DNA of 64,000 nt from contig JALWTT010000006.1 of NCBI GenBank assembly GCA_027077795.1, forward strand, positions 585,791 through 649,790. Reading direction: 5' to 3'. Position 1 is the first letter of the stretch. Each line of letters starts with the position of its first letter. Shown here piece after piece: positions 18,120-26,048 of the stretch. Source of the DNA: Thermotogaceae bacterium. Its GTDB lineage: Bacteria; Thermotogota; Thermotogae; Thermotogales; Thermotogaceae. The notes under the pieces were generated by a model, which did not search any database, was not told where the DNA came from, and was given only the letters and a program-made list of their open reading frames with translations. The position numbers were made by a program, and so were the translations under genes.

Positions 18120-19720
18120 TCTACACTTATGAGGAACGGATAGTGAGGTTGCCCGCCCTCGTAAACCTCCACTTCTAAGTCTGAAAATCTCTCAGATATC
18201 AGTTTTTCGATTTTCTTGAGGTCTTCTTCTTTGTAATCAGACCCGGTGAATATCGAAATTACCTCTTTATCCTCCATACCTATCTTTCTCAGAGCTTCGT
18301 CCAGGGCCTTGGTTATATCGAACGAATGAGCTATCAATTTTTTTCTCTCGAATACCAAGTATTCCCCGACTTTTATCTTTCTCTTTCCAATTCTCGCGTT
18401 TCTCACAGCCACCGTTATGGATAACGGTACAACATAACCTATGGCTTCTTCAAAGTTTTTTTCAATCTCCTTCAATTCCATCTCCGGGTCGTAGTTAATC
18501 AGAGCGGCTATGCACTCCTGAAATGTAACGGTCGGAACAACATGAACATCACTTTCGGAATCTTGCGCAGCCTGCTGAGCAGCTAGTATTATGTTTGGAT
18601 TGTTTGGAAAAACAAACACGTGATCAGCATTAACGGTCTTTATAGCTTTTCCTATATCCGCTGTTGACGGATTCATCGTTTGCCCACCCTTGACGATCTC
18701 GTCAACACCTAGACTTCTCATGATCTTCGATAGTCCTTCCCCAGCGGATACAGCCACTATGGCTATCCTCTTCCTGTCCTTTGATCCCATGATGATATGC
18801 TCATGCTGGATCTTCATGTTATCTATTTTGGACTTCAGAAGCTCTCCCCTTTTGAGAAGCTCTTCCAAGACCATTCCAGGGTTGTTAGTGTGAACATGAA
18901 TCTTTAAAACGTCATCTTGTGCTACAACTACAACAGAATCCCCCATATTTTCCAAAAATTCTTTGATATCCGGGTAATGCTTAATGGCGTTTCCATCTTT
19001 CACCTTGATTATGTACTCAGTACAGTACTGATACGGAATATCTTCAAACGCTATTTCAGGGGCTTCTTCAACATAGGACTGGGATACTTCATCGAGGGAT
19101 ACCTGGGTATCCCCATCAACAGCCTTCTTCATCCCTTCAAACAGGTAATACAATCCCTTTGCACCTGCATCGACAACCCCGGCATCTCTTAACTTTTTGA
19201 GCAACTTCGGTGTTATCCTAACCGCATCGTTCGTTACCTCTAGTATCCAGTCCATGAGTTCTTCGAAGTTGTCCACCTCCATTATCTCCGGAGACCTCTC
19301 ATATATGAGCCTCATAGCTGTTAATATGGTTCCTTCAACCGGTTTCATAACGGCACTGTAAGCGATATCTTTAGATTTTCTGAGCATTTCAACAAACATT
19401 TTGGGTGTTATGACATTTCCACTCGGAAATCCCTCGACGAATCCTCTGACTATCTGTGAAAGTATGACTCCAGAGTTTCCTCTGGCTCCCATCAACGTAC
19501 CGTCTTTTGCAGCCTTTAAAATATCTGCTAAATTGTTTTCATCTGCTTTGTCTATGTAGTTACAACCTTCGAGCATTGTCGCTACCATGTTCGATCCCGT
19601 ATCTCCGTCAGGAACAGGGAAAACATTGAGGGCATTTATCTCACCTTTGTGTTTGAGGAGGTTTTCGGTGGCTTTCTTGAACATGATCTTGAACATTTTC
19701 CCATCCACTTCTTTCAACAT
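18116..19720 (-). CDS. fakA: FakA/YloV-type DhaL-domain kinase (fatty acid kinase catalytic subunit)
   Basis: A 534-residue protein with an N-terminal DhaL ATP-binding domain (NVFPVPDGDTGSNM, with D38, D40 and N44 in the usual metal/ATP site, then GARGNSGVILSQIVRGF), a middle domain, and a C-terminal DegV-like domain (QTMNPSTADI). In Firmicutes this protein phosphorylates exogenous fatty acids held by FakB. No FakB/DegV gene is visible here. It lies 6 bases after an Asp23 gene, the conserved neighbour in many bacteria. Start is ATG 19720 after GAGGTGATC. The fatty-acid role is inferred from the family. Confidence 0.9.
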   Translation of the reverse strand: MLKEVDGKMFKIMFKKATENLLKHKGEINALNVFPVPDGDTGSNMVATMLEGCNYIDKADENNLADILKAAKDGTLMGARGNSGVILSQIVRGFVEGFPSGNVITPKMFVEMLRKSKDIAYSAVMKPVEGTILTAMRLIYERSPEIMEVDNFEELMDWILEVTNDAVRITPKLLKKLRDAGVVDAGAKGLYYLFEGMKKAVDGDTQVSLDEVSQSYVEEAPEIAFEDIPYQYCTEYIIKVKDGNAIKHYPDIKEFLENMGDSVVVVAQDDVLKIHVHTNNPGMVLEELLKRGELLKSKIDNMKIQHEHIIMGSKDRKRIAIVAVSAGEGLSKIMRSLGVDEIVKGGQTMNPSTADIGKAIKTVNADHVFVFPNNPNIILAAQQAAQDSESDVHVVPTVTFQECIAALINYDPEMELKEIEKNFEEAIGYVVPLSITVAVRNARIGKRKIKVGEYLVFERKKLIAHSFDITKALDEALRKIGMEDKEVISIFTGSDYKEEDLKKIEKLISERFSDLEVEVYEGGQPHYPFLISVE

Positions 19721-19726
19721 TGGGGA

Positions 19727-20062
19727 TCACCTCACTCCGATGATGTAAATATTCACGGTTACCTCCTCTGCACCGGCGAGTTCTTTTAACTTGTACTTTA
19801 TGTTGTCGATGGTGTTTTTCGCGACTTCCGGGATCTTCACACCGTATTCAACCTCAAGATACACCTCTACGAATACCGATTTGTCACCTGTCTCTTCTAT
19901 GTGAATCTTCTCTTCTTCTTTCCCCAAGATTTTCCCCAAGCTTATAGGAGAGTTTGACTCTATGTTAACAGGCCCGTAACTTTCACTGACGGCTAAATAC
20001 ACAAGCTTCTTTATAGCGTGCATCCCAACTTCAAGTTCTCCGTATTTGAGGGGAATCTTCAT
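19727..20062 (-). CDS. Asp23/Gls24 family protein
   Basis: A 111-residue cytoplasmic protein with the Asp23 pattern: GELEVGMHAIKKLVYLAVSESYGP at the start, and VEVYLEVEYGVKIPEVAKNTIDNIKYKLKELAG in the middle (read as helix and strand units), ending VNIYIIGVR. Family members associate with the membrane or cell envelope and respond to stress in Gram-positives. ATG 20062 follows TAGGAGGTGATGA, which settles the start although the frame is open further upstream. It precedes fakA by 6 bases. Confidence 0.9.
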   Translation of the reverse strand: MKIPLKYGELEVGMHAIKKLVYLAVSESYGPVNIESNSPISLGKILGKEEEKIHIEETGDKSVFVEVYLEVEYGVKIPEVAKNTIDNIKYKLKELAGAEEVTVNIYIIGVR

Positions 20063-20128
20063 TTCATCACCTCCTAACGTAATTGAATGATACCATATGA
20101 AACCCAGCAGTGTTTTCAACTTATGATG

Positions 20129-20134
20129 TATAAT
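20129..20134 (+). promoter_or_regulatory. -10 element for the tandem solute-binding protein gene
   Basis: A perfect TATAAT lies 20 bases before the TTG start and directly before the ribosome site GGGAGGGG. No good -35 is seen at 17 bases. The predicted transcript would begin at the ribosome site itself. Confidence 0.35.
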
Positions 20135-20153
20135 CCAATTGGGAGGGGTTGGA

Positions 20154-21575
20154 TTGAGATCTTCATGCAGAGTTTTAACTCTGTTGATTTTAGCCACAAG
20201 CTTTCTTTTCTCCATAACTTTGAAAACCACATTCCAACTTGCTCCCCCTAAATACATGGAAGAGAATGGAAAACCTGCTGGAATCGGGTATGAAGTGTTC
20301 AGAAGTCTTCAAAATGTTCTGAAAGGTCAGGGTGTAAACCTCGTTTGGGATGGAAATTTTCGAAATATGAGGGAGATACAGAAGATGCTATCCAGCTGTA
20401 GCATGGACTTCTTCATAGGTATGGCCAGGACCAAACAAAGGATGAGTGAATACCGTTTTTCCTCTTACCCGGTTTACTCGTTAGGGTACACTATGCTAAC
20501 CAGAAAAGGCGAGAAAAGGCCGACCAAAGTAGCGGTTGTGAGTGGAACAAAAACGGAAAAGCTTTTAGGAAAGGTGGTTCTTGAAAAAAGCGTCAGAGTA
20601 CTTCAAGTGAAGAACGTGGAGGAGGCTCTCGAATATTTGAGGTCGGGAAAAGTCGATTCCGTGTTCTACAATTCCATGTCGCTTGGCTATTTTTATACGA
20701 GGAATCGAAATGCGTATAGCATCGGTCAGGGTTCTGGGAAGTACTACCAGTTCATCGTATTCTCAAAATGCGTCCCGAGAGGGATTATTCAGATGGTTGA
20801 TAAAGCTCTGATGAAGGTGCTAAAAGCAGGTCTCGTTGAAAGGGCAATAGCGAGATACGGGATTTGGGATTATGTTAAGCCAGGGAATTACTTAACCTTT
20901 GCCAGCATAGACCAACCACCATACGAGTTCACAAGCAACGGAAAATGGTTCGGGATAGATGCCGAGGTTGTTCAGAAGATATTCAAGGACATGGGGTTCG
21001 AAGTTTTCATAGATAAAATGAGTTGGATGAGAACTTTGAAATCCTTGGAACTGGGAGTGCTTGATGGAACGTTTTCTATCTCAGCTACCGAGGAGAGGAG
21101 AAAATACTTGTATTTCTCCCCAGCTCCTTTGAGCGTTGGTATAGATGGATTCCTTTATAGAAAAGATAGGCTCAAGCCTAGCAATCTATACGTTCCTATG
21201 GGATTCACATGTGGGTATGTTCCAGGTCATGTTTACAGTGAGGTCCTAAATAGTGAAACTCTGCTTCATTTGATTCCCATGCCAAACGATGAAATAGGTG
21301 TGAGAGCAGTCGTTGCGGGAAGGTTAGATCTTTACGCGGTAAACAAGTTCGTGGGGATGTACTACCTCAGAGAGCTCAACGCTCTCAATGAAGTGGGCTT
21401 TTTCCCAGCTTTTGGGAAGAGATACTACTACTTGGCTCTTTCAAAAGTTGACAGCTGGCACAAGGAAATCCTGGAAGATTTCTCAAAGAGGTTTGAGAAG
21501 TTCAAGCTCACAAAAGAGTACCGGCAGATCTTGGATAAGTACCACATAAATTACGAGGATATCTGGAAAATGTAG
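20154..21575 (+). CDS. Tandem family-3 extracellular solute-binding protein
   Basis: A secreted or lipid-side protein of 473 residues. A signal peptide (RVLTLLILATSFLFS) is followed by two SBP_bac_3-like modules: residues ~20-235, with PAGIGYEVF and YRFSSYPVYSLGYTML, and ~240-473, with LTFASIDQPPYEF, WFGIDAEVV, GTFSISATEERRKYLYFSPAP. These domains bind amino acids or other small polar ligands. A double module with no permease or ATPase beside it suggests a sensor input or a shared binding protein more than a dedicated importer. Start TTG 20154 follows GGGAGGGG by five bases. It overlaps the next gene by 25 bases tail to tail. Confidence 0.85.
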   Translation: MRSSCRVLTLLILATSFLFSITLKTTFQLAPPKYMEENGKPAGIGYEVFRSLQNVLKGQGVNLVWDGNFRNMREIQKMLSSCSMDFFIGMARTKQRMSEYRFSSYPVYSLGYTMLTRKGEKRPTKVAVVSGTKTEKLLGKVVLEKSVRVLQVKNVEEALEYLRSGKVDSVFYNSMSLGYFYTRNRNAYSIGQGSGKYYQFIVFSKCVPRGIIQMVDKALMKVLKAGLVERAIARYGIWDYVKPGNYLTFASIDQPPYEFTSNGKWFGIDAEVVQKIFKDMGFEVFIDKMSWMRTLKSLELGVLDGTFSISATEERRKYLYFSPAPLSVGIDGFLYRKDRLKPSNLYVPMGFTCGYVPGHVYSEVLNSETLLHLIPMPNDEIGVRAVVAGRLDLYAVNKFVGMYYLRELNALNEVGFFPAFGKRYYYLALSKVDSWHKEILEDFSKRFEKFKLTKEYRQILDKYHINYEDIWKM

Positions 21576-22672
21576 ATTTCCTTGTAAACTTCAGGTAGAA
21601 CGTTCAAAGCTTCCTTTACAACATCTGGATCAAACTGCTTTCCTTCCTGCTTTTTGATTTCTCTAAGAGCTTCTGGAAGGGAAATGCCTTTTCTATATGC
21701 CCTATCGGATGTCATAGCGTCAAAAGCATCCGCCATACTCACCACTCTCACTTCTGGCGGAATCTGATCCCCCTTCAATTTATCGGGATATCCTTTTCCA
21801 TCCCATCTCTCGTGATGGTTCCTCACGATAGACCTGATGCCTTCTAGCCAGGGATACTCCTTTATCATCTCTTCTCCAACTACTGGATGCCTTCTGATAA
21901 TCTCGAATTCTGAAGGGGACAATCTTGACGGTTTCAGTAATATATGCTCTGGAACAGCGAGTTTCCCGATGTCGTGGACCATGGATCCCCAGAAGATCCT
22001 ATCGATGTCCTTCTCACTGAAGCCTATCTCCTTTGCCAAGGTCACAGCATATTTCGCTACTCTTTCGGAATGCCCAACTGTGTAGGGATCTCTAGCCTCC
22101 ATAGCCTTCACCATCGCCAGAATTATTTCCCTCTGATAACCTCTTTCTCTTTCCTGATAGAGCTTCATGGTAGCGAAAATCGAGGCAATTCTAGCGAAGA
22201 CTTTGACTATCTTTAAGTCACCTTCCGTGGGCTCGATGTCTAGAGAGGAATCTAGGAAGAAACCTCCCACTATTCTCCCTTCCACATTTATTCCCACTGC
22301 TATCGTCTTTCTTATTCTATTTGTTCCAGCTGATTTGAGAACCTTGAGCTCTTCCCCAGAGAGGAACTCGTTATCCCACTCGTAGATTCTCTCTATCACA
22401 ACAGGATTTCTTCCTTTGGGGATCAGAACCCTATCGGGGGGGATCTTTACCTGACTGAGATCTTCCTTGAATCCCGTCCACGCGACATACCTATAACTTC
22501 CGTCCTTGTCCTCCATGATGACACTTCCCATATCAAACCCAGGGACTAGGACTAACGCAGCTTGGAGGAGTTTCTTCATGAAACCCTCTACACTCATTCT
22601 GAGCCTCAGATCGGATAAAAAGTCTAGAGCTTCATTGAGTAATCCACTTGCAGTCTCCTTGAATTCCACCAT
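21551..22672 (-). CDS. GAF/HD-GYP domain protein (probable c-di-GMP phosphodiesterase)
   Basis: A soluble 373-residue protein. Residues ~20-175 form a GAF sensor domain. Residues ~185-365 form an HD-GYP domain with DPYTVGHSERVAKYA, HDIGKL (HD at 233-234), HHERWDGKGYPD (GYP 294-296) and DAFDAMTSDRAYR. All usual metal-ligand positions appear present, so hydrolysis of cyclic di-GMP is likely. It has no membrane segment, unlike the larger HD-GYP protein at 5836-8436. The ATG 22672 has GGGGAG immediately before it, so a start a codon or two later is possible. It converges on the tandem solute-binding protein gene. Confidence 0.92.
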   Translation of the reverse strand: MVEFKETASGLLNEALDFLSDLRLRMSVEGFMKKLLQAALVLVPGFDMGSVIMEDKDGSYRYVAWTGFKEDLSQVKIPPDRVLIPKGRNPVVIERIYEWDNEFLSGEELKVLKSAGTNRIRKTIAVGINVEGRIVGGFFLDSSLDIEPTEGDLKIVKVFARIASIFATMKLYQERERGYQREIILAMVKAMEARDPYTVGHSERVAKYAVTLAKEIGFSEKDIDRIFWGSMVHDIGKLAVPEHILLKPSRLSPSEFEIIRRHPVVGEEMIKEYPWLEGIRSIVRNHHERWDGKGYPDKLKGDQIPPEVRVVSMADAFDAMTSDRAYRKGISLPEALREIKKQEGKQFDPDVVKEALNVLPEVYKEIYIFQISS

Positions 22673-22785
22673 CTCCCCTGTCTATCTCAAGTCGCTATTT
22701 TACCACCTAGAGATGCAAAAGTTTGAGGCGGAGGAGAAGGTGGGAAATTGAAACATAGGCTCCAAGTATGGCATGAAATGTTAAC

Positions 22786-22809
22786 AAGAGCAGGGGAATC
22801 CCCGCTCTT
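22786..22809 (-). terminator. Terminator after the GH114-hslVU-glmS-rng-DUF1015 operon
   Basis: A strong stem, AAGAGC-A-GGGG / CCCC-GCTCTT with an AAT loop and one bulged A, lies 8 bases beyond the DUF1015 stop. T-rich sequence flanks it more on the plus strand (TTTT) than on the minus strand (TTGTT). It can still serve the minus-strand operon, which it closes. Confidence 0.65.
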
Positions 22810-22817
22810 TTGTGAAC

Positions 22818-24059
22818 TTACATGAGATGAACAACCAAACCGCTATAAAGCTTTGGATGAAACCATGTGGACTTTGGAGGGACGACTAATCCTTTGTCCG
22901 CTACCTTCATGATCGCTTCAACAGGGGTAGGATAAAGAGAAAACCCTACTTTCCATCCTTTTTCATCCACATATCTCACAAGTTCACCCAAGCCTGTCAC
23001 CGCCGGAACGAAGTCGATCCTTGGGTCTGTCCTTGGGTTTTCCACTCCGAGAATAGGTGAAAGGACATCATCCTGAAGTATGGAAACATCAAAACCTTTG
23101 ACTAAGTCATTTTCACCGGCAACTTCACTTTTTGGTCTCATAACATACCATCTTCCATTTCCGAGATACACGCCGAATTCATGTATCTTTTTTGGCCGAT
23201 AAGGTTGCTCGGGAGCTTTCTCCACAAAGAACTTTTCAGATAGCCTTTCTAGAAATTCCCTTTCTGACAAGCCGTTCAAGTCCTTGACGACCCTGTTATA
23301 TTCGTAGACTTTCAGCTTGTCGTGAGGGAAAACAACCGCCAGGAAGAAGTTGTATTCCTCATCACCTCTGTGATTTGGGTTCTCCTTTTTAAACCACTCC
23401 CTAGCCCTGGCAGCAGCAGCAGCTCTGTGATGACCATCAGCTATGTAAAACGAATCCACGCTTTTGAATGCACTGATTATATCCTCTATCTTTTTCTCAT
23501 CCCTTAAAACGTAAAATGAATGTCGCACATTATCGGACGTGAAGTCATACTCTGGCTTTATCTCGTTGACGAGGCTCTCAAAAGCTTCGTTCACCTTAGG
23601 ATCCGATCTGTATGTTAGATATACAGGACCTGTATGAGCCTTCACATGATACACGTGTTTTGCCCTCTCATCTTCTTTACTCTTCCTCGTGAGTTCGTGT
23701 TTCTTTATCTTCCCCAGCACATACTCATCGACTGAGAACGTCGCAACCAACCCTGTTTGGACGTGATCCTTATACTGAAGTTTATATATGTAAAAGCAAT
23801 CCTGTTGATCTTGTATCATCAGTTTCTCATCTATGAGTTCCTCCAAAGCCTTTTTTGCAGAAAGTAAAACTTCCTTCGACTGGGTATCTACCCTGTGGTC
23901 GAAGTTCACTTCAGGCCTGGTCACATGGAAAAAACTGTGAGGGTTCCTTCTAACCTCTTCCCTAACTTCTTCCTCCGTCACAACGTCGTAGGGTTTGACC
24001 ACTATCTTCTCCACCACATCTTTTCTTGGTCGAAGACCTTTGAAGGGTCTAACGATCAT
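22818..24059 (-). CDS. DUF1015 family protein
   Basis: A 413-residue protein starting IVRPFKGLRPRKDVVEKIVVKPYDVV and containing SFYIADGHHRAAAAARA, the ADGHHR signature of DUF1015. It also shows NPHSFFHVTRPE near the N-terminus and ends with PKSTWFHPKLYSGLVV, both conserved in this family. The ADGHHR box resembles the nucleotide-handling motif of the ParB/sulfiredoxin fold, and distant relatives are free-serine kinases, but the activity of this family is not settled. It overlaps rng as ATGA and is last in the operon, followed by a terminator. Confidence 0.9.
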   Translation of the reverse strand: MIVRPFKGLRPRKDVVEKIVVKPYDVVTEEEVREEVRRNPHSFFHVTRPEVNFDHRVDTQSKEVLLSAKKALEELIDEKLMIQDQQDCFYIYKLQYKDHVQTGLVATFSVDEYVLGKIKKHELTRKSKEDERAKHVYHVKAHTGPVYLTYRSDPKVNEAFESLVNEIKPEYDFTSDNVRHSFYVLRDEKKIEDIISAFKSVDSFYIADGHHRAAAAARAREWFKKENPNHRGDEEYNFFLAVVFPHDKLKVYEYNRVVKDLNGLSEREFLERLSEKFFVEKAPEQPYRPKKIHEFGVYLGNGRWYVMRPKSEVAGENDLVKGFDVSILQDDVLSPILGVENPRTDPRIDFVPAVTGLGELVRYVDEKGWKVGFSLYPTPVEAIMKVADKGLVVPPKSTWFHPKLYSGLVVHLM

Positions 24060-25471
24060 TTCTTCTCCCCTCCCTTCACCAAATACGATATGTCGTAGCT
24101 TTCAGGGTCACACCAATCGAAATTTACATCTATCTTCCGCCTGTATTTCCTCTCGAGTTTTTTGATACCATCCGTGTTCAGGTATCCTGACATAACAGGA
24201 TGAACTCTCAATCTGACCTCCTTCGCTTCTGAGACCTTGCCTATGTCTAGTTCTAGTTTTGAGAAAATCACCGAAGGTGCTATCACTTTACCCCTTCCAC
24301 CACAAACTGGACACGTCGCTAGCAAAAACGATTCCACAGATCTCGTAGTTCTTTTTCTCGTCATTTCCAAGAGTTCTAAACGAGTGAAGCCCAGTATATC
24401 CACCTTTGATCTGTCTTTTCTCACCTCTTCTTTTAGGATTTCTATTACTTTTTTTCTATCTGTTTCGTCTTTCATCGATATGAAATCGATCACCACTATT
24501 CCACCTATGTTTCTGAGCCTGAGTTGTCTGGCTATTTCTCTAGCAGCTTCGATGTTTGTCCTCAATATGAGATCTCTATGAGATCTCCCCTTCGTACTGG
24601 AGGCGGAGTTGACATCTATAACGGTCATCGCCTCGGTTGTGTCTATGACTATGAATCCACCACTCTTCAAATGAACGATTCTTTTAGTTATCTCTTCCAT
24701 CTGTCTATAGAGCCCAAGTTTCTCAAAGGGATCCATGTCCATAACGAGAATTTCCATTGGTTCCTTATAGACCTTTGAAAGCTCCCTGGCTTCCTTGGCC
24801 AGCTCTTCGTCATTGGTGTACAATCTTTTCGTATCCTTCTCCAACCTATCTCTCAACACCATGCCCTCGATACTGGGTTCTGTCCTGAGGACTTTTGGTT
24901 TTCTCGACCTTCTGAACTTTTTCAGTATCCCATGCCATTCCTGCCGTAATCCGTTGAGCTCCTCTTCTAGATGATCTTCTTCAACTCCTTCCGCGGCAGT
25001 TCTTATAACAATTCCCTCACCTTTTTTTCTAATCCTTGAGAGGAAAAGGAGGAGTTTCTCACGTTCCCCGCTGGAAATCCTTCTGGAGATACCTTTGGCA
25101 TAGCTCACAGGAAAATAAACGACATATCTACCCGCTAAGCTTATCCTCGTAGTCACCTGAGGCCCCTTCATCCTTGTGGAGTCCTTTTTAACCTGAACGA
25201 GAATCTTCATTCCTTCCTTTAGCTTATCTGCCTTCAAAACATTTCTTAGGTATCCTTTTGTTACCTCTCGAAGTCGGAGAAACGCGTTTTTTCCCGCGCC
25301 TATATTCACGAAAGCCCCATCCAAGTTTGAAATGATTTTCTCAATCTTTCCCAGGTATATATTTCCCGCTATTGATTCGTAATCTTCTGAAAACACCTCT
25401 ACGAGCTTTCCATCCTCAACAACTGCTCCCATGACTTTATCACTTGTTCTGGATATGACGAGTTCTTTCAA
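24056..25471 (-). CDS. rng: Ribonuclease G/E family endoribonuclease
   Basis: Single-strand endoribonuclease for rRNA maturation and mRNA decay. The 471-residue protein has the S1-like N-terminal domain (GNIYLGKIEKIISNLDGAFVNIGAGKNAFL), the 5'-sensor and DNase-I-like catalytic region with TVIDVNSAS and GGIVVIDFISM (the two metal-binding Asp), and the zinc link CPVCGG. It lacks the long degradosome tail of RNase E, so it is RNase G-like. Start TTG 25471 is close behind GAGGTGG. It lies 9 bases after hpf and overlaps the DUF1015 gene, tying ribosome hibernation to RNA decay in one transcript. Confidence 0.95.
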   Translation of the reverse strand: MKELVISRTSDKVMGAVVEDGKLVEVFSEDYESIAGNIYLGKIEKIISNLDGAFVNIGAGKNAFLRLREVTKGYLRNVLKADKLKEGMKILVQVKKDSTRMKGPQVTTRISLAGRYVVYFPVSYAKGISRRISSGEREKLLLFLSRIRKKGEGIVIRTAAEGVEEDHLEEELNGLRQEWHGILKKFRRSRKPKVLRTEPSIEGMVLRDRLEKDTKRLYTNDEELAKEARELSKVYKEPMEILVMDMDPFEKLGLYRQMEEITKRIVHLKSGGFIVIDTTEAMTVIDVNSASSTKGRSHRDLILRTNIEAAREIARQLRLRNIGGIVVIDFISMKDETDRKKVIEILKEEVRKDRSKVDILGFTRLELLEMTRKRTTRSVESFLLATCPVCGGRGKVIAPSVIFSKLELDIGKVSEAKEVRLRVHPVMSGYLNTDGIKKLERKYRRKIDVNFDWCDPESYDISYLVKGGEKK

Positions 25472-25480
25472 ACAACCACC

Positions 25481-26026
25481 TCACTCGTAGAGTTCCAGCA
25501 AACCGTATTCTCCTTCTTTTTTCCTATATATCACGTTTATTTCATTGGTTTCTGAGTTTCTGAAAACTATAAACATGTGATCCATCGCATCCATTTGCAA
25601 GACTGCTTCTTCAACACTCATGGGCATCAGAGGGACTCTTCTTGCAGAACTTATCTTGTCCTCTGGTTTTTGATCCACATCGGAGTAATCTACCTTTGGC
25701 ATGGATTCAACTAGTCCCCTGCTTCCAACCTTGTGCCGCGTTCTCATTTTTCCCCTGAGCTTTTTAACCTGCTTTTCAAGAGAATCTGAGGCAAAATCTA
25801 CAGCTGCATACAGATCTGGGTTTCTTTCCTCAACTTTTATTATATCGCCACGGAGGTTTACCACCATCTTAACTATGTAATTTTCTGCGTCTTTCTCAAG
25901 TCTTATTTCCATGGACGTTACATCTCCGTCTGATAGCACCCTATCAACCTTTTCAAGCCTTCTGTCTATGTAGTTCCTCATAGCATCGGATACATCCACT
26001 CCTCTTCCTATGACTCTATACTCCAT
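25481..26026 (-). CDS. hpf: Ribosome hibernation promoting factor, long form
   Basis: Binds idle 70S ribosomes and drives 100S dimer formation. The 181-residue protein has the N-terminal S30AE domain (RGVDVSDAMRNYIDRRLEKVDR, residues 1-100), a linker, and the C-terminal dimerisation domain of the long form (PMSVEEAVLQMDAMDHMFIVFRNSETNEINVIYRKKEGEYGLLEL, read as strands and helix from about 133). ATG 26026 follows GGGGGTGAAG. It lies between glmS and rng in the long minus-strand operon. Confidence 0.95.
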   Translation of the reverse strand: MEYRVIGRGVDVSDAMRNYIDRRLEKVDRVLSDGDVTSMEIRLEKDAENYIVKMVVNLRGDIIKVEERNPDLYAAVDFASDSLEKQVKKLRGKMRTRHKVGSRGLVESMPKVDYSDVDQKPEDKISSARRVPLMPMSVEEAVLQMDAMDHMFIVFRNSETNEINVIYRKKEGEYGLLELYE

Positions 26027-26048
26027 AACTTCACCCCCTCATTCAATC

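Noticed and set aside
20063-20128. TTGAAA with a TATGGT-like -10 as an asp23 promoter
   Set aside because: The spacing is 16 and the -10 is weak; not firm enough to list.
22673-22785. Promoter for the GAF/HD-GYP gene at 21551-22672
   Set aside because: TAAAAT is present but no -35 is found at a proper distance.
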